Assembly (NCBI RefSeq): GCF_001661345.1
Contig: NW_017962915.1
Location: 310,001-374,000, forward strand
Direction: 5' to 3'
DNA from: Ascoidea rubescens DSM 1968
Taxonomy: Eukaryota; Ascomycota; Saccharomycetes; Ascoideales; Ascoideaceae
DNA: 64,000 nt
The notes below the pieces were generated by a model. The model saw only the letters and a list, made by a program, of their open reading frames with translations. It was not told the origin of the DNA and did not search any database. The translations under genes and the position numbers were made by a program. Shown here one piece after another: positions 10,335 to 20,618 of this stretch. Position 1 is the first letter of the stretch. Every line of letters begins with the position of its first letter.

Positions 10335-10590
10335 CAAAATATCGAAAGCTGGTGTATGATAAGAGCTGAGATGGGCTTCTGATTGTTTTTTTGCTGCTTT
10401 GCTGAAAAAGATGAGAAAAAATAAAATGTCTTCCATCAGAACTCGAACTGACGTGAAAAAAGGCGCCTTGAAGCACGTTTCAAAGTATATTGCAACCTTT
10501 CAAAGATATACAAAATATCTATTTCGTATTTATGTAATATTTAATTAGTATTTGCTATGTATAACCAAAATCGCAGAGTGTGTATTTATC

Positions 10591-12990
10591 TTAGTATGCT
10601 TTCTCCTCGCCCAAGTTCAAGCATTGTTGGAACTTGTTGAAACCACAAAGACTCAATATCCCAGCAGCATCTTTGCAATGCAACGATATCTTCAAGCTAT
10701 TTTGTTTTGAAAGTTGCAGAAAAAAAATATTGTCCACATCCACTATCTTGTTATTGAATAATTCCAAAGTCCTGAGATTCCTAAGAATACCGAGGTCTAA
10801 GTTTTCTATTTTAGATATCTTGTTATTGTTCAAATTCAAGACTTTTAAATTCTTCAACTCTTCAATTCCTTCAATTTTTTCTATTAAATTATTCGACAAT
10901 TCTAGAACCTGCAAATTATTATTTGTGCTCAAGTTTTCAATTTTGGAAATGTTATTAAAATCTAGCATTAGTTGTTTTAGTTTCTTTAATTCTGATAGCT
11001 CCTGATCAAGTCTCTTTATTTGATTTTTGGAAGCCTTTATCCACTCTAAGTTCCTTAGCATCTTAAAGCATTTTAGTGAAACAATCTTGTTTTGCATTAT
11101 ATTAATGCCCCTTAGTTTTGCTAGCCCGTTATCGATGCCTTTTATATGAACAATCTCGTTTTTAAATAAAATCAAATTTTCCAAGTGTTTCAATCCTTGA
11201 ATATTCAAATTTATCAATTTATTTTTAGATAGATTCAATTTCGTGATATTCATTTCTTTTAAAATTGAAAATTCTCTTATCTTATTACTTGACAAGTTTA
11301 ATACTTTGAGGTTATTCAACTTACTCAAGCAGCTGCAGTTTACCATTTGAATATTATTGTTATTTAATTTTAAATCATTTAAATCATTTAGATTTAGCAA
11401 CTCATCTTTGATGCTTTCAATATAATTAAATGACAAATTTAAGTGTTCTAATTTTTTCAATTTATTAAATTTAAAACTGTTGTGAAAACTTTCGAGGCGA
11501 TTTTGTGATAAATTTAACCATTCTAATTTTTCATTTTCATTTAACCCACTAGAATCTTTATCGATTTCAAACAATCCATTCCCAGATAAATTTAGTATCT
11601 TTAAATTTTTTAATGACTCTAGTTCATTACTTAACCGTTTTATATTGTTGTAGGATAAATTCAAACTTGTTAATTGTTCCAAATTTTCCAAATTTTCAAT
11701 TTTCATAATTCTATTATCGCATAAATCTAGTTGATGTAAGTTTACTAATTTTTTAAATTCTTTAGTAATCGTTTTGATTCTTGAATTTCTTAAACTAAGT
11801 ATTTTAAGGTTTTTTAATTTTTCAATACCTTTAATGCTTGAAATAGAAGAGTTATTAAGAAGCAAAGTTTCTAAATTGATTAAATTATTAAAAGAATCGC
11901 CAAATTCAGTTATTTTAAAATTATTTGATAAATTTAAATACAGTAAATTAGCTAAGTGTTCCAAGTTTTCAATTTTGTCAATTTGATTAAATGATAAATT
12001 TAAATCAACTAGGTTGGTTAGGTTATCAAAATTTTCAATTTTGTATAGATTTAAATAAGATAAATCAAGCTTTTTTAGATTGATGAAATTTTTAAAATTA
12101 TTTATATTCTCAATTTTCTTGATATTAATATTTCTTGATAAATTTAAAGATTCTAGGTTAAATAAAATATTATTGAAATTTTTAAAATTCTTAATTTTAT
12201 TATTCGACAAGTCTAAATATTTTAAAGACTTTAAATTTGCTAAAGTCAGAACTTTATGGATGTTATTATTAGATAATTTTAGTATTTTTAATTTGTTGTT
12301 ATTATTATTGTTATTATCGAGCAATTCGTTTAGCAAAAGATCTAAATTTGTGATATTAAGACTATTTAAATATAATTTAGTAATATTTTGTTTAAATAAC
12401 GAAATAAATTGAATGAGATTGTCATCATTAGGAATAGTATTATTACTATCGATATTGCTATCGTTATTATTATAATTGTTATTGTAATAGTTTAGTTTGT
12501 CATTGGAATAATGAAATTTAATTGAAATACTATTAATTTTATTTAAATTGTGGAGAAATTGTAAATTTGAACCCGAAATGGTTTGAAATTGGTTCAAGAT
12601 AATAGGGTCAAATATAAAATTAATCTGATCAATATAAGGATAAATCAGACTGGAGAATTCTGAAAAATCTAGCATTGTAAAAGTTAAAAAAGCGTTTTTA
12701 CTATTGCTTAATTTGGAGATAGTATTGGGATTGTTAATTCTATTGGTATTGTTCGAACAAATTAAATCATTAAACTCATTTGACTGGTTGTAGTCAGAAG
12801 AGGATTTATAATAAACCAAGATTTTTTTGTAAAATAGCCTTGAGGCAATGCAAGAGACATTTTTGTTACTTGATATCGTGAATAACCATATTATATCAAT
12901 GGGCAAAGACTGGAGTATATGCTGTAGGATATGAGGAGGAAAATATAAAGATTGAATAGTTGAACATGAGCTTGAAAAAGAGTTTTCCAT
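10591..12990 (-). CDS. F-box-like protein with about 20 SDS22-type leucine-rich repeats
   Basis: The 799-residue protein starts with an F-box-like segment ('FPPHILQHILQSLP' followed by 'SCIASRLFYKKILVYY'). A variable region precedes about 20 tandem repeats of roughly 22-23 residues with the pattern LxxLxLSxNxIxKIENLxxLxN, for example 'LVDLNLSFNQIDKIENLEHL' and 'LKVLNLNNNKISKIENL'. That is the SDS22 class of leucine-rich repeat. F-box/LRR proteins usually present substrates to SCF ubiquitin ligases, so a role as a substrate receptor is the natural inference. The start at 12990 was chosen because the F-box follows directly; the frame runs 32 codons further upstream through hydrophobic filler. 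A shorter relative lies divergently 963 bp away, pointing to local duplication. I do not recognise a named orthologue. Confidence 0.75.
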   Translation of the reverse strand: MENSFSSSCSTIQSLYFPPHILQHILQSLPIDIIWLFTISSNKNVSCIASRLFYKKILVYYKSSSDYNQSNEFNDLICSNNTNRINNPNTISKLSNSKNAFLTFTMLDFSEFSSLIYPYIDQINFIFDPIILNQFQTISGSNLQFLHNLNKINSISIKFHYSNDKLNYYNNNYNNNDSNIDSNNTIPNDDNLIQFISLFKQNITKLYLNSLNITNLDLLLNELLDNNNNNNNKLKILKLSNNNIHKVLTLANLKSLKYLDLSNNKIKNFKNFNNILFNLESLNLSRNINIKKIENINNFKNFINLKKLDLSYLNLYKIENFDNLTNLVDLNLSFNQIDKIENLEHLANLLYLNLSNNFKITEFGDSFNNLINLETLLLNNSSISSIKGIEKLKNLKILSLRNSRIKTITKEFKKLVNLHQLDLCDNRIMKIENLENLEQLTSLNLSYNNIKRLSNELESLKNLKILNLSGNGLFEIDKDSSGLNENEKLEWLNLSQNRLESFHNSFKFNKLKKLEHLNLSFNYIESIKDELLNLNDLNDLKLNNNNIQMVNCSCLSKLNNLKVLNLSSNKIREFSILKEMNITKLNLSKNKLINLNIQGLKHLENLILFKNEIVHIKGIDNGLAKLRGINIMQNKIVSLKCFKMLRNLEWIKASKNQIKRLDQELSELKKLKQLMLDFNNISKIENLSTNNNLQVLELSNNLIEKIEGIEELKNLKVLNLNNNKISKIENLDLGILRNLRTLELFNNKIVDVDNIFFLQLSKQNSLKISLHCKDAAGILSLCGFNKFQQCLNLGEEKAY

Positions 12991-13953
12991 TTTTAATATA
13001 AGGAAACTCTGTGAGTTAGAAACAGCAAAAGAAAAGTGATAAAGTATGAATTTGAAATTAGAAATTATCAATAGAGGATAGAACAAGTCATGTTTAAATA
13101 GCTCTATAGAAAGAAGAAAGAGTAAATTTTCTTTTCGTTTTCAAGGAAACAAAAGTAAAAAAGGGTAGAGTAAGAGAATTATAAAATATAAATTATTAAA
13201 AGCACCTACAGTAGTTGAAACTAGAAAAACCTGCCAGTAGAAAAAGTAGATGGGTTGGAAACTAAATAATTAATATTATACTGGGAACAACATAGTTTCT
13301 GAGGTATATTTCTGGTGCAATATTCAATTAGATTAAACTCATGCTCTAACATTCTGGGGGGAACCACACGTTGTAACCTCGCAGGCCCTTCAATTGCAGC
13401 AGAAGAGAGACTGCACCCACCCAAAGAGCAGACCTGAATCAAGAGAGCAATATAACCTCACCATTCGAATGATTATATCAACGCCCGAAAAGGCTCGAAT
13501 TCTTCAAAACCAGTGCAAAAGAACAGCAGGCAGCAGCCAATCAGAAACCGTGTTTTAAAGCCAGCGCGGCGGATGATATAAGCACGTCAAAGAACGCATG
13601 TACACGCGTGGAATGTGCTCTTGCGCGGTGTTGCGTCATTGAAGCATGTATACGCGTTTTCACACAGTACTGAGCAAGCAAAACACAATAATGGTACCAA
13701 ACTCTAAATGGGAGCATTTCGAATTGGTTTTTAAAACCTGGATTTTGATTTATTTGTTATTTTCATTGTGGGTGGTCTTTTTCTGGTTTCTTTTTGATTG
13801 TATTTGCTCTTTCATTTGTATCTGCTATCTCTTTTCCATTTGCTAGACTTGCTGCTTGTGGTTGGCGATTGGAAAATGAACAATAGCTCCTCTTCACATT
13901 AACCATTTAGGACCTCACTTTTCTTCGCCTCTGCTCTTATTCTTTCCTGGATA
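12991..13953. promoter_or_regulatory. Divergent promoter between the two F-box/LRR genes, with two ACGCGT boxes
   Basis: No gene is visible in these 963 bp. The middle (about 13350-13680) is richer in G+C than the flanks. It carries ACGCGT at 13604-13609 and 13652-13657, the MluI cell-cycle box bound by MBF in yeasts, inside two related contexts ('GCATGTACACGCGTGG' and 'GCATGTATACGCGTTT') 48 bp apart. Short ORFs here look like chance. Confidence 0.45.
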
Positions 13954-15780
13954 ATGCTCGATAACAAATCTCTCACAAGATTACCTCCTCATATTCAACA
14001 CGAAATATTCAAATCTTTGCCATTAGCCCAATTACTTCTACTATCGCTTCATTCTAATTATTCGCTATCATCTGAAGCTTTTGGTGTTTTGTTCAACGAT
14101 GTGGTCCTTCATAATGACCTGCGACCATTTGATATCTTCAATTGCAGTAGAATAACTGGTCGTTCAATTTATTTTGCGTATCAACATGGTTTTTTCCACA
14201 AATTTTTGATACTTCATTTAAAGGATCTTTCCTTATTAATTAATTATTTCCTACGCTTCTTCAATTGTATCAAAAATTTAAATATTTTCCTTACTTCTAC
14301 AACGCATCCGCAACTCTTAAATACATTGTTAATTCAAAAATCAATCAATTTTTCAAATCTCTCATTAAAAACCTTTAAAATTTTCTTGTCTTCTTTATTC
14401 ATGCAATTAGGTGATGATTCAGTAATTGAGATTTACAAACATGTTCTAACTAATCCTCTACACAGCATAATTGCCTTGGATATTAAGGCACACGCTAGAG
14501 ATCTCATTGAATTAAACAGCATTTCATTTCGTACTTTTAGATATCTAAAATATTTAAATCTATCATTAAACAGTTTAGAATCAATTCAAAAAAACATCAA
14601 CACTTTAATTTTTTTGCAAGATTTAAATTTATCCTATAATTTTATTAATAAAATTCAAAACTTGGATAATTTAGTCCATTTAAATTCTTTAAATATGTGC
14701 CATAATTCATTACTGAAAATCGAAAATTTAGATAATTTACTTGAGCTAAAGACATTAAACCTATCCTTTAACAGATTTGATAAATTTGAAAATTTATCTC
14801 ATTTAGCAAATTCTTTACACAACTTGAATTTGGCCAGATCAATTGTGCCATATTTATCCGAAGAAGAACATGAACATGAACATGAACATGAACATGAACA
14901 TGAAGAGGAATGGGAGCCATTATCTTTTGAGAATCAATCATATTTATTTGGTTTTTTAGACCCAAATTTTTTCAATCATACCAATAGAATGAACAATGTT
15001 TTGGCCGACAATTCACTCCTTAATCATACGGAGTCTGATATAATAAACACAGAAGATGATACAGAAAACAGTACACATATGACTCATGATTATAATACTC
15101 AAAGATTAATAGATTCAGTTTCCTGTATAAATGAATTGATAAATTTAAAATCATTTAATATCAGCGAATCTCCACAATTTTTCAACACTTTACCTTTTTC
15201 AAATGAGCATAAATTTCCATTCAATAACTTGAAAAAATTGACTCATTTAGATATTAAATTTTGCGATTTATTTAGAATCGATTTATCCTCATTAACCAAG
15301 TTAGAATCTTTAAATCTTAGTGGTAATCATTTTGGTGGCATTTCACTCTTTGATGACTTTCCTATAAGATATGTTTTTTTCTTTAAATTACACAACAGTA
15401 ATTTGAAAAAATTAAATTTATCAAACAATAATATCAAATCAATTGACGATGTAATTAGTTTAAACAAAAATCATATTCTAGATTTAGAAATGTTGGACTT
15501 AAGCAATAATTATATTCAAACAGTTCAAGATATCAACGTATTTGAAAAATTAAAAAAATTAAATCTAAGAGGCAATAAAATTAGGAAAATTAATTATAAT
15601 CAATTAAATCAATTAAAAAACTTGGAAAAAATTTTAATTGATAGTGAATCATTGAAAAAATTAATATTGAAAAATAGATTCAATATTTTAAGATCTAGAA
15701 AGAAAAAAAAGGTTTCAAAAAATGTTTTGAATAAAATAGTTGAATATAGAATTAAAAATTCTTATTTTTCAATGCTTTGA
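13954..15780 (+). CDS. F-box-like leucine-rich-repeat protein, paralogue of the divergent neighbour
   Basis: The 608-residue protein begins 'MLDNKSLTRLPPHIQHEIFK', an F-box-like start resembling that of the gene at 10591-12990. Leu-rich repeats of the SDS22 class follow at about 195-300 ('LQDLNLSYNFINKIQNL', 'LNSLNMCHNSLLKIENL') and again at about 420-550 ('LEMLDLSNNYIQTVQ'). The two blocks are split by about 110 non-repeat residues that include six Glu-His dipeptides flanked by acidic residues (14866-14901). A basic C-terminus ('RSRKKKKVSKN') ends the protein. A substrate-receptor role in an SCF ligase is inferred from the fold. The His/Glu stretch could bind metal or could be repeat slippage. 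Confidence 0.72.
   Translation: MLDNKSLTRLPPHIQHEIFKSLPLAQLLLLSLHSNYSLSSEAFGVLFNDVVLHNDLRPFDIFNCSRITGRSIYFAYQHGFFHKFLILHLKDLSLLINYFLRFFNCIKNLNIFLTSTTHPQLLNTLLIQKSINFSNLSLKTFKIFLSSLFMQLGDDSVIEIYKHVLTNPLHSIIALDIKAHARDLIELNSISFRTFRYLKYLNLSLNSLESIQKNINTLIFLQDLNLSYNFINKIQNLDNLVHLNSLNMCHNSLLKIENLDNLLELKTLNLSFNRFDKFENLSHLANSLHNLNLARSIVPYLSEEEHEHEHEHEHEHEEEWEPLSFENQSYLFGFLDPNFFNHTNRMNNVLADNSLLNHTESDIINTEDDTENSTHMTHDYNTQRLIDSVSCINELINLKSFNISESPQFFNTLPFSNEHKFPFNNLKKLTHLDIKFCDLFRIDLSSLTKLESLNLSGNHFGGISLFDDFPIRYVFFFKLHNSNLKKLNLSNNNIKSIDDVISLNKNHILDLEMLDLSNNYIQTVQDINVFEKLKKLNLRGNKIRKINYNQLNQLKNLEKILIDSESLKKLILKNRFNILRSRKKKKVSKNVLNKIVEYRIKNSYFSML
14866..14901 (+). repeat. Coding (GAACAT)6 repeat, Glu-His run
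   Basis: Six exact hexamers encode alternating Glu-His inside the second F-box/LRR protein. Exact repetition at the DNA level suggests recent slippage. Confidence 0.85.
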
Positions 15781-16105
15781 AAATAATTTTAAAAACAACA
15801 TACTTTTTATTTATGATTGGAGAAAGGTTTCTTATTTCGTGTTTAATATTTATATTTGTATTTATTTTTTTTCATTCTTCATTTCTACTTTGTTTTTCTT
15901 TTTATGCATTGACTTTGAATATTTATTTGAGTATCTATTTAGCGTTTTTTTTTTTATCTATTTAGTGGGTTATTTATTGAACTATTTACTTGTGTTGCTA
16001 TGTATGAAATCTTTTGACGTTTGTTTTTCCTTTCATTTAATTTTTGATTTAACTCATAAAATTGGTGGAGTTGACATCACTTATTTATAGTATTTATATT
16101 TATGA
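15781..16105. other. Convergent F-box/LRR to BIG1 intergenic stretch
   Basis: Very T-rich on the plus strand; it serves as the 3' region of both neighbours. I see no gene or RNA in it. Confidence 0.5.
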
Positions 16106-17344
16106 TTATAATATTTTGCCTTTATTAATATCAAATCTTTTTTTTTGTTTTGATTTGAAAAATTTAAATATAGTTGAGATGAAATGGAAAAAAATGGATA
16201 AAGCGATAGTTAGTAGCAAGATTAATATAAAATTTTCATTTTCAATCAAGAAGTCTTTATTTAATAAGTGGATTTCCTTTTTTCTATCATTTTTTCTATC
16301 ATTTTTAATTGATTCCAAGATATTTTTAGGTTTAAAGGTTGGTTTTGACATTTCGTAATTAATTTTATCATTTTTTTCAACTTCTTGAAATCTTTCATCT
16401 TTTAATGTTATATCAGGGAAGATATCTAAAAACTTATCACTGATTTTTTTAAAATTTTTAAAATTTTTAAGTAATTGATATTGATTAATATTATCTTTAA
16501 TTTTATTATTTTGCTTATTATTATTATCATTATTATTATTGTTGTTGTTGTTGTTGTTGTCGTTGTTGTCGTTGTTGTTTCTTAAAAATTTAGTGAAAAA
16601 TTCAAAAGAGTTTTCATCGACAGTTGTTGTATTTAATGAAGTTAGAAAAATTGAATGGTATGGAGTAGGTAGTTTTCTTATAATTTTCTTTAATATTAAA
16701 TCATTTTCTTGTAGTCTGAAATTTCGCAAATGATAATTGTTTGTAGGCAATTTTGAGAAATTGATTAAAATGATTTTTGTTCTTGTATCAATATAATGTG
16801 GAACAGAATCATCATCATCACCATCGTCTTGATTAACGTGAATGATCTCAGCATTGCAATTTCTAATGATGTAGTTTGATATTTTTTTATTGAAAAAATC
16901 AGTTGAAGGCGATTCAGCAAAAGGAAAGGTTAGAACAGTCGAAAAGGAGTCCAAGTAGGATATCAAATTAGGAACATTGTCATAGTTTTTCAAGTCAGTT
17001 AGTGTCAAACCAGGTTGGTTTATCAAAATAAAAGAATTTGAGGAACATGAAGAGATTAGCTGTTTTGAGAGTTTCAAGATATCGTCGATGGGATAAGGAT
17101 TGGGCTTGATTCTGGGGACCTTTGGCAACAATCCAGGAATCAACTTGGCTGAAGACACTATCAATGGAGGATTGACAAGCTCAGGAGACTGGAAGAGCTC
17201 AGGTCCAGCACTTTCTTGCTGGAGATCATTGCTGTAAGCATTGCTGTGAGCATTGGCTGGTGGATGGTGCTGGTGTTGGGGGAGAGAAGAAAGAACAGCA
17301 ACAGCTAAACCCACGATAAGAAGAAGGTGTTTCCAGAACCACAT
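16106..17344 (-). CDS. BIG1: Big1-family ER membrane protein for beta-1,6-glucan synthesis
   Basis: 412 residues with a cleavable-looking signal sequence ('MWFWKHLLLIVGLAVAVLSS'), a lumenal domain and one membrane helix near the C-terminus (about 370-392), followed by a short Lys-rich cytosolic tail. That is the topology of Big1, an ER protein required for normal beta-1,6-glucan in the yeast wall. 'SCSSNSFILINQPGLTLTDL', then 'VPNLISYL', matches the conserved opening of Big1 proteins, where a Ser/Cys pair precedes a 'QPG' turn. An Asn/Asp-only run (near 16520-16570) and an Asp run near 16815 are low-complexity inserts. It is head to head with PEP12, about 205 bp between start codons. Assignment rests on the N-terminal motif and topology, so it is moderate. 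Confidence 0.65.
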   Translation of the reverse strand: MWFWKHLLLIVGLAVAVLSSLPQHQHHPPANAHSNAYSNDLQQESAGPELFQSPELVNPPLIVSSAKLIPGLLPKVPRIKPNPYPIDDILKLSKQLISSCSSNSFILINQPGLTLTDLKNYDNVPNLISYLDSFSTVLTFPFAESPSTDFFNKKISNYIIRNCNAEIIHVNQDDGDDDDSVPHYIDTRTKIILINFSKLPTNNYHLRNFRLQENDLILKKIIRKLPTPYHSIFLTSLNTTTVDENSFEFFTKFLRNNNDNNDNNNNNNNNNNDNNNKQNNKIKDNINQYQLLKNFKNFKKISDKFLDIFPDITLKDERFQEVEKNDKINYEMSKPTFKPKNILESIKNDRKNDRKKEIHLLNKDFLIENENFILILLLTIALSIFFHFISTIFKFFKSKQKKRFDINKGKIL

Positions 17345-17549
17345 TGCAAAACCAACAACAGCACAGTAGTCTTACGAGCCTGAGAAGAGCAGAAGAAGCA
17401 GAAGAAGCAGAGGAAAAAGAACTTCGCCAACGCTGTCATCTGATGCTCTATCCGATAAGGCTCAGAATGTGCTTTCTTATCCTTCCATCTCTTTATCTCT
17501 CTCTTTATCTTCTTTCCATCCATCTACAAACCACTTCTGCTGCTATAAA

Positions 17550-18437
17550 ATGTCCTTCAGAGACTCCTCCTTCTCCCAGGACTTGGAAGGCCAACACCAG
17601 GCTGCCAACAATCAGCAATACCACGACGAGCACGACGCCAGCTTCGACAAGTTGGTGGAAGACATCTCCAACTTAATCTTCGATATCAACAACAACAACC
17701 TCTCGATTGAGAAGTTCATTGCCACTTTGGACTCCAGAAAAGATGATTTCACAAAAAACAACAAAAATCTGGTATCCATCGAGAACAGGCTCGTTGAGTT
17801 GATTGATCAATCAACAAACAAGTTCTTTGAGCTTAACAACTACAAGAAAAGACTAGCCAATATAAGTAGCGAAAATGAATTCTATTTGAACAAATCACAG
17901 CTATTCAAGAGGGAAAAAATATTGAATGAGATTAAAAACTCGCTAGAGCTGTTCCAAAAAAACCAAAAAAATTTCTCAAGCCTATCAAAGATACTAAATA
18001 AACAGATGAAGTCCACTCTAGAGGAAACTCCATCATCACAAATCAGTGTTCTTGAGGGCGAAAACAACAACGACCATAATAACCTTGACCAGAATGATCA
18101 GATAATAGTCGAGGTGGATCCCATCAACAGACATGAGTTCATTCATCAGCAAAACTTGATCATTGAGAGAGAAAACGAAATCCAAACCATCGAAAGTGGA
18201 ATCACTGAGCTAAATGAGATATTCAATGATTTAAGCAACATAATTCAAGAACAAGGCATTGTTCTCGACAATATTGAAGCAAATCTTTACACATACAGTG
18301 ACAATGTTCAAGATGCCCACAGAGAATTGAGAAAAGCCAGCTATTACCAAAAGAGATCTAGAGGCAAACAGTTTTGTTTCTTGGTGGTGTTGATGGTTAT
18401 CTTGTTTTTGATTCTCGTAGCAATGGTTCTTGGTTAA
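17550..18437 (+). CDS. PEP12: Endosomal Qa-SNARE (Pep12-like syntaxin)
   Basis: 295 residues: an Asp/Asn-rich start ('MSFRDSSFSQDLEGQ'), an N-terminal helical Habc-like region (about 35-165), a SNARE helix (about 200-265, 'LIIERENEIQTIESGITELN') with the central Gln in 'NIIQEQG', and a C-terminal membrane anchor (about 275-295) after a basic patch ('YQKRSRGKQ'). This is a tail-anchored Qa-SNARE. Pep12 drives fusion of Golgi-derived carriers with the late endosome. Among yeast syntaxins the short tail anchor, overall length and opening fit Pep12 best, with Vam3 the main alternative. The start was set at the Met before 'SFRDSSF'; the frame runs upstream through the Ser-rich promoter. Confidence 0.75.
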   Translation: MSFRDSSFSQDLEGQHQAANNQQYHDEHDASFDKLVEDISNLIFDINNNNLSIEKFIATLDSRKDDFTKNNKNLVSIENRLVELIDQSTNKFFELNNYKKRLANISSENEFYLNKSQLFKREKILNEIKNSLELFQKNQKNFSSLSKILNKQMKSTLEETPSSQISVLEGENNNDHNNLDQNDQIIVEVDPINRHEFIHQQNLIIERENEIQTIESGITELNEIFNDLSNIIQEQGIVLDNIEANLYTYSDNVQDAHRELRKASYYQKRSRGKQFCFLVVLMVILFLILVAMVLG

Positions 18438-18776
18438 CTGCTTGTCTTGTTTTATATATTGTTATTTTTTTATCTTCATCATATCCATCTGTGTATGAAA
18501 TGTCTTTTCTAATAGTGTTTTATTTTGCTTCTCATTTCCTCTGTTTTATACACATTTTTTATATAGAATAATGCAAGAACAATTTTGATCTCTTCTAGGA
18601 CTATTTATTCTTTGTAGCTTTCTTATTTTCTTTGCATTCAACAATTGGTTTTGAAATGACTGATTTCCGAAAGAAAATTCCACATCCGATTTATTGTTAA
18701 CTTTGTTTTCAAATCATTTCTTTCGTTCTATAAACTTTTACTCAACTGCTGAAGAAAGCTTCTTTAAAAGTGCAAA
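18438..18776. other. PEP12-MSM1 intergenic stretch
   Basis: About 340 T-rich bases holding the PEP12 3' end and the MSM1 promoter. No further feature is supported. Confidence 0.5.
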
Positions 18777-20618
18777 ATGTTTAACAAAATGAGCATAATC
18801 AACAAAGGCATTCTTACTCATTCGTTTAAGAATATCAATCGCAATTTCAATAAGAATCCAGAAATAGCCTATACAATTAGAGGTTTCCACAATAATTCCA
18901 TATACAATAATAAATCGATTAATACTGTCACCAATACTCAGAAAATCGAAAAGAAAATTGAAGAGAAAATTCCATCGCCCCTTTACATAACAACTCCAAT
19001 TTTTTATGTTAATGCTGAACCACATTTAGGCCATTTATATTCAATGCTACTATGTGATATTAGAAACCGATGGGAATTATTGTCAGGTAAACAATCGTAT
19101 TTTACAACTGGAACTGACGAACATGGTTTCAAAGTCCAAATCGCTTCAATAGAAAAGGGATATGATAATCCAAAGAAATTTGTTGATGAATTATCTTTGA
19201 CTTTTAAAAACTTGGCTGATGCTGCTAATGTTAAATATGATCGATTTATAAGAACTACCGACAGTGATCATTATGATACTGTTAAATTTTTTTGGAATTT
19301 ATTATTAAAGAAAAAATATATATACAAGGGTGAACATTCTGGTTGGTATTCAATATCTGATGAAACATTTTATCCAGAGAATGCAATCGAGGAAAAAATT
19401 AACATCCAGACTCAAAGGAAGATGATGCTATCAAAGGAGACAGGCAAGGAGGTTACATTTGAAAAAGAGATTAATTACTACTTCAAATTGAGCGAGTTTT
19501 ACAAAGACATTTTAAAAATTCTTGAAAAGAAACACGATTTTATCATTCCACGTTCAAGGCAAGATGAATTAATTAGTGAATTGAAAAAAATGGGGAAATT
19601 AGATGATTTGAGTATTTCAAGACCTTCATCAAGACTACAATGGGGAATTCCTGTACCAAATGATCCATCTCAAACGATTTATGTCTGGTTCGATGCATTG
19701 CTCAGTTATTTAACTGGCGCAGCATATCCATCAAAAAAATTTAAAAGTAAATGGCCTGCAATTCATCTAATTGGAAAGGATATTATCAGATTCCACTGTA
19801 TTTACTGGATTGGGTTTTTAAAAGCCGCCAATATAACGCTTCCTCAGCAGGTTATCATCCATGGGCATTGGTTATCAAATGGTATCAAAATGTCAAAATC
19901 AATTGGCAATGTTGTTGATCCCATTGATATTATCAAGTATTATGGGATTGATCCTGTTCGGTTTTTTTTAAGTGAAACGTCGGTTTTAGAACATGATGGG
20001 GACTTTACTGAAGAAAGATTGTTTGATTCAAGAGAAAAATTGATTAGTAAATATTCAAATTTGTTGATGAGGTCTTGTGGTTCCAATTTCGACATCCAGA
20101 GGGCATTGGAAAGATATGGCAAGATGAATCTTAGCAGAATCAAAATGGAAGAATTTCCATTGTTTGACAAGTCTGTGATTGAGGAAATCAAGCAACTACA
20201 AGACGAATTGAACCAATTGGCCAAAAACATTGGCAAATCGATGGAGAATTTCAACTTGCATTCAGTAACCAATAACTTCATAAGGATATTGAGTCGAAGC
20301 AACAACTTGTTCCAACTCTGTGAGCCCTGGAAGCTTGGAGAGCTGCGTGAGCACCAGGACTTGGTGATCTACTTGAGCACTGAAACTGTCAGGATCTTGT
20401 CCATAACAATGCAGCACGTCATTCCAGAGTTGAGCAACGCTGTGTTGGATCGATTGAAGGTTGTTAGAACCAGAAGAACCATTGAGTTTGCCAGAGTTGG
20501 TGCTGATGAGGCCTATGGTGCCTCAGCCAATCGAGGAGGCGACCATCCCATCACCAGAATCACTAAAAGAACCAGCAGCTATCCAGACATAACCATCAAG
20601 CACCAGAAGGCCAGCTAG
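18777..20618 (+). CDS. MSM1: Methionyl-tRNA synthetase, mitochondrial
   Basis: A class I synthetase that charges tRNA-Met in mitochondria; 613 aa. The first 60 residues are basic and Asn-rich with few acidic residues, as in a presequence. The catalytic domain begins 'PLYITTPIFYVNAEPHLGHL' (the HIGH motif is PHLGHL), continues 'TTGTDEHGFKVQIA', and has the KMSKS loop as 'IKMSKSIGNVVDP'. 'FFLSETSVLEHDGDFTEER' and a helical anticodon-binding domain follow. There is no zinc-knuckle insertion, typical of the mitochondrial type. Met at 18789 is an equally likely start. Codon use and G+C shift visibly towards the 3' end (from about 20290), where codons are more GC-rich than in the rest of the gene. 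Confidence 0.93.
   Translation: MFNKMSIINKGILTHSFKNINRNFNKNPEIAYTIRGFHNNSIYNNKSINTVTNTQKIEKKIEEKIPSPLYITTPIFYVNAEPHLGHLYSMLLCDIRNRWELLSGKQSYFTTGTDEHGFKVQIASIEKGYDNPKKFVDELSLTFKNLADAANVKYDRFIRTTDSDHYDTVKFFWNLLLKKKYIYKGEHSGWYSISDETFYPENAIEEKINIQTQRKMMLSKETGKEVTFEKEINYYFKLSEFYKDILKILEKKHDFIIPRSRQDELISELKKMGKLDDLSISRPSSRLQWGIPVPNDPSQTIYVWFDALLSYLTGAAYPSKKFKSKWPAIHLIGKDIIRFHCIYWIGFLKAANITLPQQVIIHGHWLSNGIKMSKSIGNVVDPIDIIKYYGIDPVRFFLSETSVLEHDGDFTEERLFDSREKLISKYSNLLMRSCGSNFDIQRALERYGKMNLSRIKMEEFPLFDKSVIEEIKQLQDELNQLAKNIGKSMENFNLHSVTNNFIRILSRSNNLFQLCEPWKLGELREHQDLVIYLSTETVRILSITMQHVIPELSNAVLDRLKVVRTRRTIEFARVGADEAYGASANRGGDHPITRITKRTSSYPDITIKHQKAS

Noticed and set aside
13221-13846. Small ORFs between the two F-box/LRR genes
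   Set aside because: Short, hydrophobic or Cys-rich by chance, located in a promoter with clear regulatory motifs.
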